From Chloroflexota bacterium (GTDB taxonomy: Bacteria; Chloroflexota; Dehalococcoidia; SM23-28-2; RBG-16-64-32), in the NCBI GenBank assembly GCA_005882715.1, contig VBEI01000099.1, positions 1 through 26,739 of the forward strand: a stretch of DNA of 26,739 bases. Reading direction: 5' to 3'. Within the stretch, counting starts at the first letter, position 1; every line of letters starts with the position of its first letter. A program made the position numbers and the translations under genes. Below the pieces are notes generated by a model that ran no database searches, was not told the origin of the DNA, and was given only the letters and a program-made list of their open reading frames with translations. This document shows, piece after piece, positions 22,024 to 26,739 of this stretch.

Positions 22024-23289
22024 ATGATAGACAACGTAACAATAACCGTCAGCGGTGGTGCTGGAGGTGCGGGGAGTGTGAGTTTCCGCCGGGAGAAGTT
22101 TGTGCCTAGAGGCGGTCCGGACGGTGGCGATGGTGGTGACGGAGGAAGCATCATTCTGCTCGCCGACCGGTCCGTTCGCACGTTAAAGGAACTGGGCCGG
22201 AAAAGAGTCTTTCAGGCAGAGTCCGGCAGGCGTGGTGAAGGCGGGAAGAAACACGGTAGACGTGGCGCGACTCTGGTATTGAAGGTGCCGCTTGGCACGG
22301 AGATCTGGCGTGGGGGCGAGAGTGGGTCTCGGGAGCTGATTGCCGAGCTCATCGAAGACGGGAGTTCGTCCGTCGTTGTGCGGGGTGGAATCGGTGGGTG
22401 GGGCAACGCGCGGTTCGCCACGTCGGTGCAGCGGGCCCCTCGCATCGCCCAGCGCGGGCAGCGCGGAGAGGAGGCATTCCTGGTACTGGAACTGAAGCTG
22501 TTGGCGGATGTGGGTATCGTCGGCCTGCCCAACGCGGGAAAATCCACACTCCTGCGCGCTATTTCAGCTGCTCGGCCGAAAGTGGCCGACTATCCGTTTA
22601 CAACTCTTGAGCCGGTTCTAGGTATGGTCGAGAGAGACTGGCAGACGTTCGTTGTGGCGGACATTCCCGGCTTGATCGAGGGTGCGCATCGGGGCGCCGG
22701 CCTCGGGTTGGAGTTCCTCCGCCATATAGAAAGAACCAAACTAATTCTGTACTTGGTCGACGGCGGCAGCCCGGACCCTCTGGCCGATTTGCGAACCGTC
22801 GAGGCGGAGGTAAGGGAATACGGTCGGGGGGTGGCGGAGCGTCCGCGCATTGTTGCCGTCAATAAGATCGACCGGCCGGAAGTGGGTAAGCGGAGTCGAG
22901 AGATAAGCGAACATTTCGCGCAGGCTGGTCTGGATGTGTTCCTTGTCTCGGCTGCGGGTCGTGAAGGCCTGGATAATCTGGTCCGCAGCCTGGCCGCAAT
23001 GGTTGCGGTGGAGGGGGAGGGGGGCCGGGTTCCTCAGGAGCCAAGTCCCGCCACTGTGCAGTCGCCGGTTGGCGATGTGCGGGTGTGCCGGGAAGACGGG
23101 GCCTTTCGTGTGGACGGTGAACGAGCGGTGGCGTTCGCCGAAATGATGCCCGTTGAAACCGATGAGGGACGCGCCGAACTCTGGCGGCGGTTAAAGCGTT
23201 GGGGCGTGTCCAGCGCTCTGCGCCGAGCAGGCGCAAGGGTCGGCGACCGCGTAAGGCTTGGGAGCGTCGAACTGGAGATCGAGGGTTGA
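22024..23289 (+). CDS. obgE: Obg-family GTPase
   Basis: ObgE (CgtA) is an essential GTPase of large-subunit ribosome assembly and stress control. The 421-residue product has the glycine-rich Obg domain (1-158, with repeated GGDGGDGG). The G domain follows with G1 GLPNAGKST (167-175), G2 TT (193-194), G3 DIPGLIEGA (213-221), G4 NKID (280-283) and G5 VSAA (308-311). A C-terminal OCT domain (about 345-421) completes it. The ATG at 22024 is the first start after the -10 at 22007-22012. No Shine-Dalgarno is visible, as expected for a near-leaderless message. The stop overlaps the TTG of nadD by four bases (TTGA). Confidence 0.96.
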   Translation: MIDNVTITVSGGAGGAGSVSFRREKFVPRGGPDGGDGGDGGSIILLADRSVRTLKELGRKRVFQAESGRRGEGGKKHGRRGATLVLKVPLGTEIWRGGESGSRELIAELIEDGSSSVVVRGGIGGWGNARFATSVQRAPRIAQRGQRGEEAFLVLELKLLADVGIVGLPNAGKSTLLRAISAARPKVADYPFTTLEPVLGMVERDWQTFVVADIPGLIEGAHRGAGLGLEFLRHIERTKLILYLVDGGSPDPLADLRTVEAEVREYGRGVAERPRIVAVNKIDRPEVGKRSREISEHFAQAGLDVFLVSAAGREGLDNLVRSLAAMVAVEGEGGRVPQEPSPATVQSPVGDVRVCREDGAFRVDGERAVAFAEMMPVETDEGRAELWRRLKRWGVSSALRRAGARVGDRVRLGSVELEIEG

Positions 23290-23888
23290 GGCTGGGCGTG
23301 CTCGGGGGGACGTTCGACCCCGCGCACTACGGCCACCTGCGGTTGGCAGAGACGGCTCGAGAGGCGGATCGATTATCACTAGACAAAGTGTTGTTCATCC
23401 CCGCCGGCCAGCCCTGGCGGAAAAGTGACCGGGTTGTTAGCCATCCGAGCCACCGCGCCGCGATGCTGGGTCTCGCGATTGAAGGAAACCCTGCGTTCGA
23501 GATATCGACGCTAGAGCTGGAGCGAGAGGGACCGTCCTACACGGTCGATACGCTCGAGATTCTCCGTAAGCACTACCCAGATAGTGAGTTGTTCCTTGTC
23601 ATCGGCCAGGATGCCTTGGCAGACCTACCGAACTGGCGCGAGCCGGACCGTATCACAACGCTCGCGTGGCTGGCAGTGGCGTCGAGGAGCAACAGCAGCC
23701 CTGAACGGCTTACGACGGAATCGTTGCCGCCCGGAGCGCGGGAGCGTGTGCTTTCGCTGCCTATGGAGAGCTTGGAGATAAGCGGGTCCCGCATACGCGA
23801 AAGCGTGCGCAGGGGCGTCTCTATTCGCTACCTCGTGCCGGAAGCAGTGCGGCTGTACATCGAGGGCCACGGACTATACCGGGAATAA
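23286..23888 (+). CDS. nadD: Nicotinate-nucleotide adenylyltransferase
   Basis: NadD adenylylates nicotinate mononucleotide to deamido-NAD. The 200-residue product has GGTFDPAHYGH (7-17, the HxGH nucleotidyltransferase motif), PAGQPWRK (39-46), SYTVDTL (84-90), GQDALADLPNW (107-117) and ISGSRIR (165-171). The TTG at 23286 is chosen because it yields MRLGVLGGTFDP, the family start, and overlaps the obgE stop (TTGA). A longer frame start at 23199 lies wholly inside obgE and adds 29 unrelated residues. The obgE-nadD pairing is common in bacteria and supports one transcript with coupled translation. Confidence 0.94.
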   Translation: MRLGVLGGTFDPAHYGHLRLAETAREADRLSLDKVLFIPAGQPWRKSDRVVSHPSHRAAMLGLAIEGNPAFEISTLELEREGPSYTVDTLEILRKHYPDSELFLVIGQDALADLPNWREPDRITTLAWLAVASRSNSSPERLTTESLPPGARERVLSLPMESLEISGSRIRESVRRGVSIRYLVPEAVRLYIEGHGLYRE

Positions 23889-23910
23889 AGTCTGGCTGCG
23901 GTTCGATCGT

Positions 23911-23968
23911 GTATCAAGCCAGGAGTCGGCCTGACCTCGACCACTGGTTGGCCGAGGCCGGTTGATAC
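23911..23968. repeat. Interrupted inverted repeat after nadD
   Basis: The outer arms GTATCAA (23911-23917) and TTGATAC (23962-23968) enclose inner arms TCGGCC (23926-23931) and GGCCGA (23950-23955). It lies between nadD and the promoter of the cupredoxin gene. It has no T-run and is either a terminator-like structure or a binding site upstream of that promoter. Confidence 0.5.
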
Positions 23969-23973
23969 AGCAG

Positions 23974-23979
23974 TATATT
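23974..23979 (+). promoter_or_regulatory. -10 (TATATT) for the cupredoxin lipoprotein gene
   Basis: TATATT matches TATAAT at five of six positions, immediately after an inverted repeat. The start would be near 23986, and GAGG (23988-23991) lies 7 bases before the TTG start at 23999. Confidence 0.45.
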
Positions 23980-23998
23980 AGCTGGGTGAGGTCGATTT

Positions 23999-24823
23999 TT
24001 GGATAGCCTGTGGACGTGCTTGGGAAGGCTCGGTTACCTTCCCCTCTCGATCGGACCTATCGCCGCAGCGATTGTTATCGTGGCTTGTGGAGGCAGTGGC
24101 AACACTGAGGTCGAGCAGACAGTGCGCAGCCTCGTGGCGTCCTATAACGGAAAGGACGCGTCAGGCTTCCTCGACAGACTCACCGACAGGGCTGTCCAGG
24201 ACCAGTATGGTGTGCCACGTGATCAGGCGACAGCTTCGGTTGCGAAGTCGATCGGTGATCCGCCGATCGAGCTGCGCCGGCTCTCGAACACGCAAGTCTC
24301 CGGACTTACGGCGACAATCGATTTTGAGCACACTTCTGGGAAAGTCGTGGTCGTGGAACAGGTCGCGATGGTGAAGGAAGGCGATCAGTGGAAGGTGGAT
24401 GGTTTCAAGAACCAGCCTGTTGAGATTCCAGACGGCGTGAGAACTATCGGCGTCGAGGCGACAGAGTTTGCTTTTAAGTTGGATGGCGACGTCAAAGACG
24501 GGGATGTCGGTTTCGCGGTCCACAATTTGGGACAGCAGGAGCACGAGCTTGTCCTTGCCCGCATTGCGGACGGGGCCCCGCTCGAGAATCTGGTGATGGC
24601 GATCGCGCACGCTGGCAACCAGGCGGCGAACGCGCCCGAGGGCGTGCAGGAGATCGTGGCCTTCGGGTCCTACAAGCCCGGCGAGTCCGGGAACATCGTT
24701 TTCGCCAAGGCCCTGGACCCCGGGCGATACGGTCTCTTCTGCTTCTTCCCCGATATCAACGACCCGGAGCAGACCCCGCACGCCCTCAAGGGGATGTACA
24801 CAGAGTTCTCGGTACCCGGCTAG
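23999..24823 (+). CDS. Lipoprotein with cupredoxin-like copper-binding domain
   Basis: The 274-residue exported protein has a hydrophobic signal ending in IVAC, with lipidated Cys30. An N-terminal part (about 35-140) resembles a small NTF2/DUF4878-like fold. The C-terminal cupredoxin-like part (about 145-274) carries His182 (EHEL), Cys248 (LFCFFPD), His261 and Met266 (PHALKGM), the order H-C-H-M of a type 1 copper site. Electron transfer or copper handling on the outer membrane face is inferred; copper loading is not shown. The TTG start is supported by GAGG at a suitable distance. Its stop shares CTAG with the convergent gene. It is probably a single-gene unit. Confidence 0.7.
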   Translation: MDSLWTCLGRLGYLPLSIGPIAAAIVIVACGGSGNTEVEQTVRSLVASYNGKDASGFLDRLTDRAVQDQYGVPRDQATASVAKSIGDPPIELRRLSNTQVSGLTATIDFEHTSGKVVVVEQVAMVKEGDQWKVDGFKNQPVEIPDGVRTIGVEATEFAFKLDGDVKDGDVGFAVHNLGQQEHELVLARIADGAPLENLVMAIAHAGNQAANAPEGVQEIVAFGSYKPGESGNIVFAKALDPGRYGLFCFFPDINDPEQTPHALKGMYTEFSVPG

Positions 24824-25266
24824 ATCACATAGGTCAGTCGCACCTGGGCACCTCGTTCAGCCGCCCAGGCGGCGATGCGCGCCAGCTCCTTCAGCCGTTC
24901 AGGCAGCTCCGGAAAGGAGCCGGTAAGCTCACGCAGCTCAGTAGTTCCTTCGATCGCTTCAGCAACAATGCTCGCCACCTCAGCTAGGGGCCCAGCGTCC
25001 TGCCAGAGCCCCTCGAGCATCCGCTCCTCCGCGGCGTTCTCTGTGCGAGCGTCGGCGAACTTCAGGAGCGGCGCCATGTTCACTCTGAGCTGCCGCTTGA
25101 GGATCGCGGCCGCTTTCGCCAGGGGGTGGTCTGCGCCATAACGCTCGGTGTGGGCCATTGAGATGAAGTACACGATGTCCGCCGTGTCTCCGAGGAAATC
25201 GATGGGGCAGGGTTCGTCCGCGGTCGTTTCGACGATGAGAGTTGTCGGCGTGTGCTCGACGGTCAC
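24820..25266 (-). CDS. Unknown soluble protein coupled to the methyltransferase gene
   Basis: The 148-residue product begins at a GTG that overlaps the methyltransferase stop by four bases (GTGA). A longer frame start at 25500 lies inside the methyltransferase gene and is not credible. It has no signal peptide or membrane helix. It contains an acidic N-terminal strand region (TTADEPCPIDFLGDTADIVYFIS) and two helical stretches rich in Glu and Arg (ADARTENAAEERMLEGLWQD and ELPERLKELARIAAWAAERG). I do not recognise a family. Translational coupling suggests it works with, or near, the methyltransferase. Its stop shares the four bases CTAG with the convergent lipoprotein gene. Confidence 0.6.
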   Translation of the reverse strand: MTVEHTPTTLIVETTADEPCPIDFLGDTADIVYFISMAHTERYGADHPLAKAAAILKRQLRVNMAPLLKFADARTENAAEERMLEGLWQDAGPLAEVASIVAEAIEGTTELRELTGSFPELPERLKELARIAAWAAERGAQVRLTYVI

Positions 25267-26027
25267 GGCTTGCTCGACACAAATACCTCGTAAGACCCGG
25301 GCTCCAGCTCCGAGTGATCGAATGCGACGCACTCGGCCTCGAACCCGGCATCGGTCAGCAGGCGAAGCCAAGTCGCGCGCGAGAACACCCCTTCGATATG
25401 CCGGTCTTTCTCGACGCGCACGGATCCGTCCGCATCTCGCAGGAGGTAGGCGAAATCGACGGTGTAGGTGTCGTCCGATGGATCTGGGTCCCAGGTCCAT
25501 TCGAGGTAGCGGAGCCCGCGCCCGTCCTCGGCGTCGTGGCCGCCGTGGTCGGTGTAAGGCGCGAATCTGTCTCGCACGTGATCGGGCGCGAAGAGCGCGG
25601 CGCCGCCGCGCCGGCAGTGGACGAAGGCCGTCTCAATCGCTGCTTTGAGATCATCCTCCGTCGTCATGTAAACAACCGCATCGTGGACGAAGACGGCATC
25701 GAATTCGCGGCCGAGACGGACGCTGCGCATGTCGCCCTCGATGTGCTCGCACTCCGGGTTAATCGAGCGACTTAGCTCGAGCATTCCCGGCGATACATCA
25801 GTGAGCGTCATCTCGAAGTGCGCCTTCATGTGGGAGGCGTTGTTCCCGCCGCCGCTGCCCAGCTCGAGGACCGTCTTTGGCGGGCGGTCGCAGGCATCGC
25901 GGAGATGCTTCGTGTAGAAGGCGGCCTCTTCGGCATACTCAGTCGGGGCGGTCAGGAGATGGAACCACTCGGCGAGCGTGTGATAGAGCTTGGGCGGGGC
26001 GTGGTGCTCAGCGGAGGCGTCAGACAC
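25263..26027 (-). CDS. Class I SAM-dependent methyltransferase
   Basis: The 254-residue protein shows motif I VLELGSGGGNNA (53-64), TLTDVSPGMLELSR with the acidic ribose-binding Asp, and the GDMRSVRLG motif. VHDAVVYM follows as motif IV-like. The acceptor is unknown; the size and the region EWTWDPDPSDDTYTVDFAYL fit small-molecule methyltransferases. The start is a GTG that coincides with the expected transcription start 7 bases after TATACT (26034-26039), so the message is predicted to be leaderless. The next gene is coupled through a GTGA overlap. Confidence 0.82.
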   Translation of the reverse strand: MSDASAEHHAPPKLYHTLAEWFHLLTAPTEYAEEAAFYTKHLRDACDRPPKTVLELGSGGGNNASHMKAHFEMTLTDVSPGMLELSRSINPECEHIEGDMRSVRLGREFDAVFVHDAVVYMTTEDDLKAAIETAFVHCRRGGAALFAPDHVRDRFAPYTDHGGHDAEDGRGLRYLEWTWDPDPSDDTYTVDFAYLLRDADGSVRVEKDRHIEGVFSRATWLRLLTDAGFEAECVAFDHSELEPGSYEVFVSSKP

Positions 26028-26033
26028 GGGCTC

Positions 26034-26039
26034 AGTATA
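26034..26039 (-). promoter_or_regulatory. -10 (TATACT) for the methyltransferase gene, leaderless
   Basis: The minus strand carries TATACT exactly 7 bases before the GTG start codon, so transcription and translation are predicted to begin at the same base. No -35 is evident. Confidence 0.55.
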
Positions 26040-26078
26040 CGGCTGTCGATGCGACCCATGGCGCCCTCTCGACTGCGC

Positions 26079-26084
26079 TATAAT
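26079..26084 (+). promoter_or_regulatory. -10 (TATAAT) for the cyclase gene
   Basis: A perfect TATAAT in the context GCGCTATAATG. Transcription would start near 26091, leaving a leader of roughly 40 to 60 bases before the candidate ATGs at 26132 and 26150. Confidence 0.5.
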
Positions 26085-26149
26085 GCTGGCGTCTGAATTA
26101 CCGTGGCAGCGCGCCGGTCCGGGGCGCGAGGATGAGGAGCCGCTGCCGC

Positions 26150-26739
26150 ATGAACTGCCCCCGTTGTCAGGCGCCCGCGCTCGAGGGCGCCGCCTTCTGC
26201 GAAGCCTGCGGCGTCAGGCTCGAGCGCGGCTGCCCTTCCTGCGGGGCGGAGGCTGGCCCCGCCGCGAGGTTCTGCCGCAACTGCGGATCGCCGCTCCAGG
26301 CCGAAGATCGCGCTCCTGCCGCTTTCACGCCCTCGCACCTCGCGACGAAGATACTGGCCTCTCGGGCCTCACTCGAGGGCGAGCGAAAGCAGGTCACGGC
26401 GCTCTTCGCCGACCTGCGCGGCTCGATGGAACTGCTGGAGAGCGTTGATCCGGAAGAAGCACGGCGGCTCATGGACCCCGCGGTCCAGCTGATGATGGAC
26501 GCGGTCCACCGCTACGAGGGCACAGTGAACCACGTCCTGGGCGACGGGGTCATGGCCCTCTTCGGCGCACCTATCGCCCACGAGGACGCACCGCGCCGCG
26601 CCCTCTACGCCGCGCTGGCCATCCGCGATTCCATCTCCCGCTACGGCGAGCAGGTGCGTCGGGAGAAGGGCGCGGTCATCCAGGTGCGCGTGGGCGTCAA
26701 CTCGGGCGAGGTCGTCGTCCGCTCCATCGGCAGCGACCT
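26150..26739 (+). CDS. Class III adenylate/guanylate cyclase with double zinc ribbon, 5' part only
   Basis: The open frame runs to the end of the window, so only about 196 residues are visible. The N-terminus is a double zinc ribbon with Cys3/Cys6/Cys17/Cys20 and Cys28/Cys31/Cys42/Cys45. After a linker (47-80) begins a class III cyclase domain with TALFADLRGSMELL (metal-binding Asp88) and LGDGVMALFGAP (second metal Asp132), then VGVNSGEVVV. Homologues with this layout usually continue into a large AAA ATPase and TPR region and exceed 1,000 residues. The ATG at 26150 is preferred because AGGAG (26135-26139) lies 10 bases upstream; the in-frame ATG at 26132 is an alternative. Cyclase activity is inferred. 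Confidence 0.8.
   Translation, partial: MNCPRCQAPALEGAAFCEACGVRLERGCPSCGAEAGPAARFCRNCGSPLQAEDRAPAAFTPSHLATKILASRASLEGERKQVTALFADLRGSMELLESVDPEEARRLMDPAVQLMMDAVHRYEGTVNHVLGDGVMALFGAPIAHEDAPRRALYAALAIRDSISRYGEQVRREKGAVIQVRVGVNSGEVVVRSIGSD

Noticed and set aside
24820..25500. Longer version of the unknown minus-strand gene, starting at 25500
   Set aside because: The extra 78 residues lie inside the methyltransferase gene in another frame and look like noise. The GTG overlapping that gene's stop is better.
1..26739. tRNA, rRNA, CRISPR, insertion sequence or phage attachment site
   Set aside because: No cloverleaf-like segments, regular repeat-spacer pattern, transposase or integrase, or flanking direct repeats were recognised on reading. 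A tRNAscan or repeat search could still find something small.

Overview
The window is high-GC, densely packed bacterial chromosome (about 60% GC by eye). It is dominated by housekeeping genes, with no mobile elements, CRISPR, rRNA or tRNA recognised. The set (rpsO-pnp with dapB, asd and dapA nearby; coaX-coaBC; dnaA; obgE-nadD), together with DUF3105, a secreted phosphoesterase with dockerin-like calcium repeats, a GerW/YtfJ-like protein and a zinc-ribbon adenylate cyclase, best fits Chloroflexota, probably a Dehalococcoidia-like lineage. That assignment is inference from gene content and protein style, not from a marker search.

Layout. 59-1006: PAP2 membrane phosphatase. 1035-3481 (minus): a tightly overlapped operon of a DegV-kinase fusion, a DUF3105 protein and a small alpha/beta-barrel protein. 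3506-9010 (plus): rpsO, a structured leader, pnp, an aminoglycoside/lincosamide-type nucleotidyltransferase, dapB and an SQR-like flavoprotein. 9039-10406 (minus): secreted metallophosphoesterase. Its promoter contains two perfect DnaA boxes in inverted orientation. 10612-11628: asd. 11656-12213 (minus): putative lipoprotein. 12304-14990: dapA, an aldo/keto reductase and a methyltransferase. 15074-17063: pepA and an FMN-binding split-barrel protein. 17060-20295 (minus): coaX, coaBC and a methyltransferase, followed by a GerW-like protein. 20508-23888: dnaA, obgE, nadD. 23999-24823: cupredoxin-like lipoprotein. 24820-26027 (minus): methyltransferase and a coupled unknown. 26150 to the end: start of a zinc-ribbon class III cyclase.

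Functionally the window links RNA turnover (S15, PNPase), lysine/diaminopimelate synthesis (Asd, DapA, DapB, on three separate transcripts), coenzyme A and NAD synthesis (CoaX, CoaBC, NadD), replication initiation (DnaA) and ribosome assembly (Obg).

Many promoters carry a recognisable -10 (TATACT, TATCAT, TATAAT, often preceded by GC or TGC). Several of these lie so close to the start codon that the mRNAs should be leaderless or nearly so. I found no clear multi-gene novel system. The best leads are the DnaA-box palindrome at the phosphoesterase promoter, the structured rpsO-pnp spacer, mutually exclusive hairpins between dnaA and obgE, the DegV-kinase fusion and the Arg/Gly-rich tail on PNPase.
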